This document shows, piece by piece, positions 1 through 7,208 of a stretch of DNA of 64,000 bases. The position numbers were made by a program, and so were the translations under genes. The notes under the pieces were generated by a model. The model worked only from the letters and a program-made list of their open reading frames with translations, was not told where the DNA came from and did not search any database. Position 1 is the stretch's first letter. The number at the start of each line of letters is the position of its first letter. This DNA is from Ruficoccus amylovorans (GTDB taxonomy: Bacteria > Verrucomicrobiota > Verrucomicrobiia > Opitutales > Cerasicoccaceae): assembly GCF_014230085.1 (NCBI RefSeq), contig NZ_JACHVB010000012.1, positions 186,001 to 250,000 on the forward strand, given 5' to 3'.

Positions 1-517
1 AACCGCCGTTGAGCGCCTCCTGCATGCGGGCGGTCAGCTCCTCCCCGGCCTCGCTGGCAAGGACGACGGCGGTCGGACTTCCGGCGGCGACTTCCGCCGC
101 ATTGGAGGGGCCGGAGAGAGCGCCCACCGCGATGCCGGGCACCAGCTCGGAAACAATTTCGCTCGGCGCGTGCAGGGAGCGCATTTCGACGCCCTTGCAC
201 AGGGTCACGACCATCTTCGCCTGCCAGGCGGACTCGCGAGCGGCGGCCAGCTCCTGACAAAACTCGCGCAAGCCGCGGATCGGGCAGGCCAGGACGATCA
301 TCTCGGCCTCCATCACGGCGGGCTTGAACTCGCAGCCGATCTGCATGTCCGGCCCCCAGGTGAAGCCCGGCAGGTAGTCGCGGTTCTCGCGTGCGCTGGC
401 CAACTCCAGCGCGTGCTCCATGCGGCGCGGGCAGAGGGTGACGCGATGCCCCAGCCGGGACAGGTGAAGGGCCATGCCGGTGCCCCAGGCACCGGCTCCG
501 AGGACGGCAATGTTCAT
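1..517 (-). CDS. gpsA: Glycerol-3-phosphate dehydrogenase [NAD(P)+], 5' part (truncated by window edge)
   Basis: Reading on the minus strand from an ATG at 515-517 gives 172 residues before the window ends. The N-terminus has the Rossmann motif GAGAWGTGMA. Further on come VVTLCKGVE and GPSNAAEVA, matching the GpsA motifs around the nucleotide- and substrate-binding regions (family usually vxxxKGie and GPSFAxEVA). The enzyme reduces dihydroxyacetone phosphate to sn-glycerol-3-phosphate for phospholipid synthesis in the cytoplasm. The start codon overlaps the panB stop by 4 nt (ATGA), so the two genes are very likely translationally coupled. The C-terminal substrate domain lies outside the window. 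Confidence 0.9.
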   Translation of the reverse strand, partial: MNIAVLGAGAWGTGMALHLSRLGHRVTLCPRRMEHALELASARENRDYLPGFTWGPDMQIGCEFKPAVMEAEMIVLACPIRGLREFCQELAAARESAWQAKMVVTLCKGVEMRSLHAPSEIVSELVPGIAVGALSGPSNAAEVAAGSPTAVVLASEAGEELTARMQEALNGG

Positions 518-1293
518 GAGGGAAATTTCCTTTCGCGGACTTCTTCGGCGTAGGTGGAAAAGGCGTTTCTGACGGTTTCGCGCAGGTTGGCGTATTGCTT
601 GGCGAAGGCCGGGACATAGCCCGGCGTGAGCCCGAGCAGATCGGTATAGACGAGCACCTGGCCGTCGCAGTCCACCCCGCAGCCGATCCCGATGAGGGGG
701 ACGCCGGTGGCGGCACTGACGGCAGCGGCGGCCTCGGGGGCGATCATTTCGCCCACCATGGCGAAGGCGCCTGCTTTTTCCAGCGCCTGCGCGTCGCGGA
801 TGAGCTGCTCCTTTTCGGCTTCGGTCTTGCCGAACTTGCGGTAGCCGCCGAGTTGGTAAACCTGTTGCGGGAGCAGGCCGATATGGCCGAGCACGGGGAT
901 GCCGGAAGCGGTCAGCAGGGCAATGGTCGGGGCGACATCCTCGCCGCCCTCGATCTTCACGGCGTCGGCCCCGGCCTCCTGCATGAAGCGCGCGCAGGTC
1001 TCCAGCACAAAGTCCGGGCTGCGGCGGATGATGGCAAAGGGGATGTCCGCCACCACGAGGGCGTCGGGCTTGGCGCGGACGACGGAGGCGGTGGCCTGAA
1101 GCATCATGGGGACGGTCACGGGCACGGTGGTGTCGAAGCCCAGATGGGTCGTGCCCATGGAGTCACCGACGAGGATCAGGTCGATCCCGGCCTCGGAGGC
1201 GAGCCCGGCGATGATACTGTCGTAGGCGGTCACGCAGACGACAGGGCGCTTGCCCTTGAGTTGGCGGATGTGGCGGGTGCTCACTTTTCCCAT
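514..1293 (-). CDS. panB: 3-methyl-2-oxobutanoate hydroxymethyltransferase
   Basis: 259 residues, normal length for PanB. It transfers a hydroxymethyl group from methylene-tetrahydrofolate to alpha-ketoisovalerate, giving ketopantoate, the first step of pantothenate and CoA synthesis. Recognisable motifs are VCVTAYDS near the N-terminus, LVGDSMG (metal and substrate binding), VKIEGG and GHIGLLPQ, in the order usual for the family. It is followed with a 4-nt overlap by gpsA. No other pan gene is in view, although CoA supply fits the CoA-ester metabolism next door. Start chosen because MGKVSTRHI is followed directly by the conserved N-terminal helix. Confidence 0.95.
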   Translation of the reverse strand: MGKVSTRHIRQLKGKRPVVCVTAYDSIIAGLASEAGIDLILVGDSMGTTHLGFDTTVPVTVPMMLQATASVVRAKPDALVVADIPFAIIRRSPDFVLETCARFMQEAGADAVKIEGGEDVAPTIALLTASGIPVLGHIGLLPQQVYQLGGYRKFGKTEAEKEQLIRDAQALEKAGAFAMVGEMIAPEAAAAVSAATGVPLIGIGCGVDCDGQVLVYTDLLGLTPGYVPAFAKQYANLRETVRNAFSTYAEEVRERKFPS

Positions 1294-1500
1294 AGCGTGC
1301 CTATCGCAATCCCTGCCCGCCTCGCTGGCAAGCTGATTCCGGGAGCGGCTGAATCGATAGCCGGGTGGACCGCCAACTCATAGAGAAACTGCATGGGCGG
1401 TGTCATCCGTGCCCAGTGCGGCAGGTACCGCCTATAATGTTCGGTCATGGGCGCAGGTCGGGGTTGCATTTGCGCAAAGCGGGCCGATAATCCCGCTCTT

Positions 1501-1764
1501 GTGATCCGCAGGTTTTATCTCTGGCTTTACCATCGACGGCAGCAGCGCTCTTCGCGTCAGCGGCTGTCGGGGCGTCGGCGTCCGCCGTCGCGTTTCCGGC
1601 GGTTCACATACACGGCGTTTACGCGCGAAGGCTCCGGCAAGTACACGCCCTCGCAGTTGCGCAAGCACTGGATACGCACGGTACTGGCGCTGGCCTTGGC
1701 CTATGGGGTGGGGTGGTTTTTGTGGGAGAGCTTTCATGCGCTGTTTATCTTCCAGCCGAGCTGA
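1501..1764 (+). CDS. Small membrane protein of unknown function
   Basis: About 87 residues if the GTG at 1501 is the start; an ATG at 1447 in the same frame is an alternative. The middle is very rich in Arg and Gln (basic, probably cytoplasmic). Near the C-terminus one hydrophobic segment, TVLALALAYGVGWFLW, looks like a membrane anchor and is followed by a short aromatic tail. I do not recognise a family. The antisense frame over the same stretch lacks any such feature, which favours the plus strand. It stands alone between divergent panB and the SET gene. Moderate confidence that it is a real gene. Confidence 0.5.
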   Translation: MIRRFYLWLYHRRQQRSSRQRLSGRRRPPSRFRRFTYTAFTREGSGKYTPSQLRKHWIRTVLALALAYGVGWFLWESFHALFIFQPS

Positions 1765-1949
1765 GTTATTGAAAGTGAAAGACACGCCAACCCGGCGGTG
1801 CGTTTAAAATCAACTGGGTGCGCTGCGAATAAATGTGCCGTCCGGAATCTGTGTTGCGGGGCGTTGTTGTCGCTTGAACGAGGAGGGGCGTTTTATCTTG
1901 CAAGGAAAGCTTGCGCTGCGGGCTGAGCGGGACAACTCTTGACCACTTT

Positions 1950-2723
1950 ATGGCAAAAAAGAACGAGGGCCAGTTGTGGGAACTGCGTAAGTCCACCATC
2001 CACAATCAGGGAATGTTCGCCGCCGCCGATATCGAGTCGGGCACGCGAATCATCCAGTATGTCGGCGAGAAGATTTCCAAGAAGGAATCTACCCGTCGCG
2101 CCCTCGCATGGGAGGCATCGGCCCGGACGAAGGGCGAAGGGCTGGTCTATATCTTCGACCTGAACAAGCGCTTCGACCTCGACGGCAACGTCCCGAACAA
2201 CCCGGCCAAGTACGTCAACCACTCCTGTGACCCGAACTGCGAGGCGGTCAACTACGACGGCGAAATCTGGATCGTCGCGCTGCGTGACATCAAGGCCGGG
2301 GACGAACTCGGCTTCGACTACGGCTACGACATCCAGCACTTCATGGATCACCCCTGCCGCTGCGGTTCGAAGAACTGCATCGGCTACATCGTGGCCCAGG
2401 AGTTCTGGCCCAAGCTGAAGAAGCTGCTCAAGAACAAGAAAAAGGCCGAGAAGGTTGGCCGCAAGGCCGCCCGCGACGCCGCCCCGGAGGAGGCCGTGCC
2501 CGTGCGTAAAAAGAAGTCGGCCAGCAAGAAGACCACAGCGAAAAAGAGCACCGCCACGAAGGCCGTGTCCAAAAAGGCCGCGGTGAAAAAAACGCCGGTC
2601 AGCAAAAGCCCGGCGAAAAAATCTGTGGTCAAAAAGAGCGCGGTGAAGAAAACGGCAGCGAAGAAGGTCGCCAGCAAAAAGACCCCGGCTCGCAAAAAGA
2701 AAACCGCCGGGAAGAAGGCCTGA
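1950..2723 (+). CDS. SET-domain protein lysine methyltransferase with histone H1-like tail
   Basis: 257 residues from ATG 1950; an upstream start at 1911 would add 13 poorly conserved residues. Residues 1-150 form a SET domain: the N-terminal SET strand ([10 protein letters not shown]), the S-adenosylmethionine and active-site motif [11 protein letters not shown], and the catalytic [10 protein letters not shown] post-SET zinc cysteine cluster, CRCGSKNC, follows. From about residue 165 to the end there is a tail made almost only of Lys, Ala, Ser, Thr and Pro (repeats such as KKTAAKK), as in histone H1 or bacterial HU/Hc1 tails. The SET domain probably methylates a lysine and the tail probably binds DNA; the substrate is unknown. 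No partner gene is adjacent. Confidence 0.9.
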   Translation: MAKKNEGQLWELRKSTIHNQGMFAAADIESGTRIIQYVGEKISKKESTRRALAWEASARTKGEGLVYIFDLNKRFDLDGNVPNNPAKYVNHSCDPNCEAVNYDGEIWIVALRDIKAGDELGFDYGYDIQHFMDHPCRCGSKNCIGYIVAQEFWPKLKKLLKNKKKAEKVGRKAARDAAPEEAVPVRKKKSASKKTTAKKSTATKAVSKKAAVKKTPVSKSPAKKSVVKKSAVKKTAAKKVASKKTPARKKKTAGKKA

Positions 2724-2796
2724 GTCGTCGGAGCTATTGAACGGTAGCTGCTGCTCAGGTTCGCTGTGTCTGCGGGCCATCTTTGAGAAAAAGAGA

Positions 2797-2998
2797 TTAA
2801 CCACAAAGGGCACAAAGCGCACAGAGAGGGAAAATATTTCCCGCGGAGCCACGCGAAGGAACGCGAAGTTTTTAAAAGCAATATTTCTTCGCGCCTCTTC
2901 GCGTGGCTTCGCGGGCAGCTTCTTTCCCCTTTTTTAATGCTCTTGTTGGGCACAGCGCATGGCCCCATCTTCCCTCTCTGTGTCTTTGTGGTTAAGTA
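2797..2998. repeat. Nested palindromic intergenic element
   Basis: Two nested inverted repeats fill much of the 403-bp gap between the SET gene and the 5S gene. Outer arms: a left arm near 2797-2832 reading ttaaccacaaagggcacaaa, and its complement near 2971-2998 (ctctgtgtctttgtggttaa). Inner arms: 2840-2868 (cccgcggagccacgcgaagg) against 2887-2915 (cttcgcgtggcttcgcggg). The outer arm belongs to the GGCACAAAG/CACAGAG arm type that flanks the GxxExxY genes at 34 and 35.5 kb. No coding sequence lies inside. Confidence 0.75.
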
Positions 2999-3090
2999 TT
3001 TTCATTCCAAAATGGGGCAGGGCATTATCAGTTTTTTTGGACGAGGAGAGGGCTTTTGCTTCAATTAGTCTGGCGCGCAGAAGCAAAGAG

Positions 3091-3126
3091 TTGTCAGTCA
3101 CCCGCAAATGCGTTTATAAACGCATT
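3091..3126 (+). promoter_or_regulatory. Putative sigma70-type promoter with overlapping 20-bp palindrome; probable leaderless start
   Basis: TTGTCA at 3091-3096 (5 of 6 to the -35 consensus), an 18-nt spacer, then TATAAA at 3115-3120 (5 of 6 to the -10 consensus). Transcription would begin about 3127, which is the A of the 5S gene's ATG, so the mRNA would have no leader; no Shine-Dalgarno sequence is present. The -10 lies in a perfect 20-bp palindrome, 3107-3126 (arm AATGCGTTTA), which directly abuts the start codon and could be the operator of an unknown repressor. Confidence 0.5.
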
Positions 3127-4683
3127 ATGAGCGAGACCGCCCCCGTAATTTTCAACAACACTGTCCTGCGCGACGGCCATCAATCGCTGGCCGCCACCCG
3201 CATGAAAACCTCGCAGATGCTGCCCGTCTGCGAAGACCTGGACAATATAGGCTTCGGTGCCCTCGAAACCTGGGGTGGGGCGACCATCGACTCCGGCCTG
3301 CGCTTTTTGGACGAATTCCCCTTCGACCGTCTCGACGCGCTCAAGAAAGCCTGCCCGAAGACCCCGCACATGATGTTGCTGCGCGGCCAGAATATCGTCC
3401 AGTACGCGCACTTCCCCGACGACGTGGTGGCCAGCTTTATCAAGCTCTCCGCCAAGCACGGGATGAATATCTTCCGCATCTTCGACGCGCTCAACGACCC
3501 GCGCAACATGGAGACGGCCATCCGCGCCGCCCGCGAGGCCGGGGCCGAGGCCCACGGCACGATTTGCTACACCACCAGCCCCGTCCACACGACGGAGAAG
3601 TTCATCGAGTTGGGCTGCCGTCTGGAGACGATGGGGGCGACCGGCATCGTGCTCAAGGACATGGCCGGGCTCGTCCCGCCGGCGCGGGCTGCGGCCATTA
3701 TCGCCGGGCTCAAGTCGAAGGTCAAAATCCCCGTCTGGTTCCACACGCATGACACTGCCGGCCTTGGCGCGGGTGCGTACATGGCGGCGGTTGACGCCGG
3801 GGTGGACGCCATCGACCTGAGTGTGATTCCTTTTGCCAATGGCACCGGCCAGCCTGACACTTCGCGCATGCTCGCGCTCCTGGCCGAGCACCCGCGCTGC
3901 CCGAAGTGGTCCACCGAGAACGACGAACGCCTGGCCCGTATCCGCGCGCACATGACACGCGTGTACGCCGAGCTGAGCGACTTCACCAGCCACAAGAACG
4001 AAGTCGTCGATACCGACACGTTGATTTACCAGGTGCCCGGCGGCATGCTCTCGAACTTCCGCAACCAGCTCAAGGAGCAGAAAATGGAGGACAAGTTCGA
4101 GGAAGTCTTCGCCGAAATCCCCGTCGTGCGCAAGGCCCTCGGCTGGATCCCGCTCGTCACCCCGACCTCGCAGATCGTCGGCATGCAGGCCTTCCTCAAC
4201 GTCAAGTTTGGCCGCTGGAAGCAGATTTCTCCACAGGCCGCGGACATCGCGCTGGGCTACTACGGCACCACGCCCGCCCCGGTGGACAAGGAAATCCAGG
4301 CCCTCGCCGCCAAGCAGTTCCAGAAGGACCCGATCACCTGCCGCCCGGTCGAAGCCTCCGGCTCGAACCACAAACACATGGAAGACCTGCGCAAGGAGCT
4401 GACGGCAAAGGGCCTGCCCTCCGACGACGAGCATTGCGTGATCTACGCCATGTTCCCGGCGCAGTTGGAAAAGCACTACGCTCCGAAAGCGGCTCCCGCC
4501 CCGCAAGCCCCGGCTGCGCAGGTGGCCCCTGCCGTACCGGCTCCCGCTGCCGAGGCGCGCAACGTCGTTCATCTGGGCCATACCGCCCCGGCGGAGTATG
4601 CTTCCGCCCCCGGCCGCGTTACCCGGCTAAATCTGAAGATCGAAGGCGTCGAGCACAACGTTTCCATTGAGGAACTTGCCTGA
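3127..4683 (+). CDS. Pyruvate/oxaloacetate carboxyltransferase, 5S type, without biotinyl domain
   Basis: 518 residues. HMGL-like TIM barrel of the biotin carboxyltransferase class (transcarboxylase 5S, oxaloacetate decarboxylase alpha, pyruvate carboxylase CT). Visible motifs: LRDGHQSLAATRM at the N-terminus, metal-binding HTHDTAGLG, VPGGMLSNFRNQL, and GMQAFLNVKFGRW. The last 80 residues are an Ala/Pro linker and a short tail with no EAMKM biotin site, so the protein needs the separate biotin carrier at 11.95 kb. It would move CO2 between carboxybiotin and pyruvate (forming or using oxaloacetate). Start at ATG 3127 fits the conserved N-terminus; a longer frame upstream is not conserved-looking. 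Convergent with the mutase gene. Confidence 0.9.
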   Translation: MSETAPVIFNNTVLRDGHQSLAATRMKTSQMLPVCEDLDNIGFGALETWGGATIDSGLRFLDEFPFDRLDALKKACPKTPHMMLLRGQNIVQYAHFPDDVVASFIKLSAKHGMNIFRIFDALNDPRNMETAIRAAREAGAEAHGTICYTTSPVHTTEKFIELGCRLETMGATGIVLKDMAGLVPPARAAAIIAGLKSKVKIPVWFHTHDTAGLGAGAYMAAVDAGVDAIDLSVIPFANGTGQPDTSRMLALLAEHPRCPKWSTENDERLARIRAHMTRVYAELSDFTSHKNEVVDTDTLIYQVPGGMLSNFRNQLKEQKMEDKFEEVFAEIPVVRKALGWIPLVTPTSQIVGMQAFLNVKFGRWKQISPQAADIALGYYGTTPAPVDKEIQALAAKQFQKDPITCRPVEASGSNHKHMEDLRKELTAKGLPSDDEHCVIYAMFPAQLEKHYAPKAAPAPQAPAAQVAPAVPAPAAEARNVVHLGHTAPAEYASAPGRVTRLNLKIEGVEHNVSIEELA

Positions 4684-4713
4684 GCGCGGTCGCTTCGCTG
4701 ATCGTTTTTTATC

Positions 4714-4749
4714 AAAAAGCCCGGCGCGTTGCATGCCGGGCTTTTTTTT
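4714..4749 (+). terminator. Rho-independent terminator after the 5S gene
   Basis: GC-rich hairpin with stem GCCCGGC/GCCGGGC flanked by A and T runs, followed by eight T residues, 31 nt after the stop codon of the 5S carboxyltransferase. Confidence 0.9.
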
Positions 4750-4770
4750 GTTTTGGGGGAGGGGAAGTGA

Positions 4771-4882
4771 CTGGGGCTGCTCGCCCCAGACCCCCGCTTA
4801 AGGCGAAGCCTTAAGAATCCGAGATGCCGTCTGGCATCTCCTTGTGCCTTTCTTTGCGTCCTTCCCGCTCTTCCTGTTAAAC
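4771..4882. repeat. Multi-hairpin intergenic element, copy A
   Basis: Three consecutive hairpins: 4771-4789 (CTGGGGC/GCCCCAG), 4797-4815 (CTTAAGGC/GCCTTAAG) and 4821-4840 (GAGATGCC/GGCATCTC). The order and spacing match the elements at 23.08 and 23.44 kb (GGGGC stem, variable stem, GATGC stem), but the second stem has a different sequence that is still self-complementary. It is followed by cttcccgctcttcctgttaa, which recurs with one change near 39.96-39.98 kb. Confidence 0.65.
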
Positions 4883-4915
4883 AAAAAAACGGGCGCTCCG
4901 CAGTGGAGCGCCCGT
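4883..4915 (-). terminator. Rho-independent terminator after mutB
   Basis: On the minus strand an 11-bp stem (ACGGGCGCTCC with its complement) is followed by seven T residues, 50 nt past the end of the mutase large subunit gene. Confidence 0.85.
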
Positions 4916-4964
4916 TGTAAACTGTGTTTGACTTAAGAGCGGATCAATCGCTTGACCGGTCGGC

Positions 4965-7154
4965 TCAGTCTTCGGCGGCCTGCTGTTCGAGGAGGAGTTC
5001 GAGCATCTTCTTGGCGCTCTCGGGGATGATCGTCCCCGGCCCGAAGATGGCGCTCGCTCCGTTCGAGAGCAGGAAGTCGTAGTCCTGAGCCGGGATGACG
5101 CCGCCACAGACGATGAGGATGTCCTCACGACCGAGCTTCTTGAGTTCGGCTGCGAGGGCGGGCAGCAGGGTCTTGTGACCGGCGGCCAGCGAACTCATCC
5201 CGATCAGGTGAACGTCGTTTTCGACGGCCTGGCGGGCGGTTTCCTCGGGGGTCTGGAAGAGCGGGCCGATGTCCACGTCGAAGCCCATGTCGGCGTAGGC
5301 GGTGGAGACCACCTTGGCGCCGCGGTCGTGGCCGTCCTGGCCCATCTTGGCGATCATGATACGCGGGCGGCGGCCTTCCTTCTCCTCGAAGGTGGCGATC
5401 ATCTTCTTGATTTCTTCCATCGTCTTGCTGTCTGAGCCGAACTCCTTGGCGTACACCCCGGAGATCGAGCGGATTTGCGCCTTGTAGCGCCCGAAGGGCT
5501 TTTCCATGGCGTCGGAGATTTCACCCAGCGAAGCGCGGACCTTGGCGGCCTCGACGGCGAGGGCGAGCAGGTTGCCCTGTTTGTCTCCGGCGGCCACCTG
5601 GGTGATTTCTTCCAGAATGGCACGGCAGGCCGACTCGTCGCGCTCGGCGCGGAGCTTTTCCAGACGCTTGATCTGGGAAAGGCGCACGGCGGTGTTGTCG
5701 ATGTCGAGGATGTCGAGCGGGTCTTCCTTGTCCAGGCGGTACTTGTTGAGGCCGACGATGGTCTCCTGCGAGGAGTCGATACGGGCCTGACGGCGCGCGG
5801 CGGCTTCCTCAATGCGGAGCTTGGGCAGCCCGGCCTCGATGGCCTTGGTCATGCCGCCGTGGGCTTCGCACTCCTGGATGTGGCCCCAGGCTTTTTTCAT
5901 CAGCTCGTTGGTCAGCGCCTCGACGTAGTAGGAGCCGCCCCACGGGTCGATCACCTTGCAGATGCCGGTCTCTTCCTGGAGATAGATCTGCGTGTTACGC
6001 GCGATGCGGGCGGAGAAGTCCGTCGGCAGGGCGATAGCTTCATCGAGCGCGTTCGTGTGCAGGCTCTGGGTGTGGCCGCAGGCCGAAGCCATCGCCTCGA
6101 CACAGGTGCGCACGACGTTGTTGAAGGGGTCCTGCTCGGTCAGCGACCAGCCGGAGGTCTGCGAGTGCGTGCGCAGGGCGAGGCTTTTCTCGCTCTTCGG
6201 GTTGAACTGCTTGACGATCTTCGACCAGAGCACGCGGGCGGCGCGCATCTTGGCCACTTCCATGAAGTAGTTCTTGCCGATGGCCCAGAAGAACGACAGG
6301 CGCGGGGCGAACGCGTCCACGTCCAGCCCGGCCTTGACCCCGGTGCGCAGGTACTCCAGGCCGTCGGCGAGGGTGTAGCCCATCTCCAGGTCCGCCGTGG
6401 CACCCGCCTCCTGCATGTGGTAGCCGGAGATCGAGATGCTGTTGAACTTGGGCATGTTCTGCGAAGTGTAGGCGAAGATGTCGCCAATGATTCGCATCGA
6501 GGGCTCGGGCGGGTAGATGTAGGTGTTGCGCACCATGAACTCCTTCAGAATGTCGTTCTGAATGGTTCCCGCGAGTTCTTCGAGCTTCGCGCCCTGTTCG
6601 AGGGCGGCCACGATGTAGAAGGCCAGGATCGGGATGACCGCGCCGTTCATGGTCATCGAGACCGAGACCTTGTCGAGCGGGATCTTGTCGAAGAGGACCT
6701 TCATATCGAGGATGGAGTCGATGGCGACCCCGGCCTTGCCCACGTCACCGACCACGCGCGGGTGGTCCGAGTCGTAACCGCGGTGCGTGGCCAGGTCAAA
6801 GGCCACCGAAAGGCCCTTTTGCCCGGCCGCGAGGTTGCGGCGATAGAAGGCGTTCGATTCCTCGGCGGTGGAGAACCCGGCGTACTGGCGGATGGTCCAG
6901 GGGCGAAAGACGTACATCGTCGCGTACGGTCCGCGCAGGAAGGGGGGCAGCCCGGCGGTGTAGCCGAGGTGCTCCATGCCCGCGAGGTCTTCCTTGGTGT
7001 AGAGCGGCTTGACCGGGATCTGCTCCATGGTCTCCGTTACCCAGTGGGCGACGGTCTTGCCGGTTTTTTCGGCGACGCGTTTTTCCCACTGTTCACGGCT
7101 GATCGGCTCCGTGACCGGTGAATAGTCAATGCTGGTAAAGTCTGGTGTTTTCAT
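4965..7154 (-). CDS. mutB: Methylmalonyl-CoA mutase, large (catalytic, B12-binding) subunit
   Basis: 729 residues from ATG 7154 (a TTG 24 nt upstream is less likely). Adenosylcobalamin-dependent enzyme that interconverts succinyl-CoA and (R)-methylmalonyl-CoA. The N-terminal TIM barrel shows [27 protein letters not shown] and [10 protein letters not shown]. The C-terminal cobalamin domain starts near residue 595 and holds the DGHDRG box (DxHxxG, lower-ligand His near 609), followed by [13 protein letters not shown] and CGGVIPAQD. It lies 54 nt after mutA on the same strand, so the pair is an operon. No MeaB/ArgK chaperone gene is in the window. Confidence 0.96.
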   Translation of the reverse strand: MKTPDFTSIDYSPVTEPISREQWEKRVAEKTGKTVAHWVTETMEQIPVKPLYTKEDLAGMEHLGYTAGLPPFLRGPYATMYVFRPWTIRQYAGFSTAEESNAFYRRNLAAGQKGLSVAFDLATHRGYDSDHPRVVGDVGKAGVAIDSILDMKVLFDKIPLDKVSVSMTMNGAVIPILAFYIVAALEQGAKLEELAGTIQNDILKEFMVRNTYIYPPEPSMRIIGDIFAYTSQNMPKFNSISISGYHMQEAGATADLEMGYTLADGLEYLRTGVKAGLDVDAFAPRLSFFWAIGKNYFMEVAKMRAARVLWSKIVKQFNPKSEKSLALRTHSQTSGWSLTEQDPFNNVVRTCVEAMASACGHTQSLHTNALDEAIALPTDFSARIARNTQIYLQEETGICKVIDPWGGSYYVEALTNELMKKAWGHIQECEAHGGMTKAIEAGLPKLRIEEAAARRQARIDSSQETIVGLNKYRLDKEDPLDILDIDNTAVRLSQIKRLEKLRAERDESACRAILEEITQVAAGDKQGNLLALAVEAAKVRASLGEISDAMEKPFGRYKAQIRSISGVYAKEFGSDSKTMEEIKKMIATFEEKEGRRPRIMIAKMGQDGHDRGAKVVSTAYADMGFDVDIGPLFQTPEETARQAVENDVHLIGMSSLAAGHKTLLPALAAELKKLGREDILIVCGGVIPAQDYDFLLSNGASAIFGPGTIIPESAKKMLELLLEQQAAED

Positions 7155-7208
7155 GCCTGAATTTCGTTGTGTCTTCAACTCTCATGCGAATGGCCAAAGT
7201 GCCGCGCT

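Noticed and set aside
1281-1448. Short minus-strand frame overlapping the panB start (MTEHYRRYLPHWARM...)
   Set aside because: It overlaps the panB start and has no conserved motif or ribosome-binding site; probably part of the upstream region.
2384-2968. Minus-strand frame opposite the SET gene's tail, rich in Phe and Leu, looks like a membrane protein
   Set aside because: It is the antisense of the Lys codons AAG/AAA of the H1-like tail, which read as CTT/TTT (Leu/Phe) in reverse; an artefact.
5475-7121. Long plus-strand open frames opposite mutB, mutA (7167-9299) and the helicase gene (47993-50452)
   Set aside because: Long antisense frames are expected in GC-rich genes with strong codon bias; their translations are rich in Gly, Val, Ala and Arg and lack motifs.
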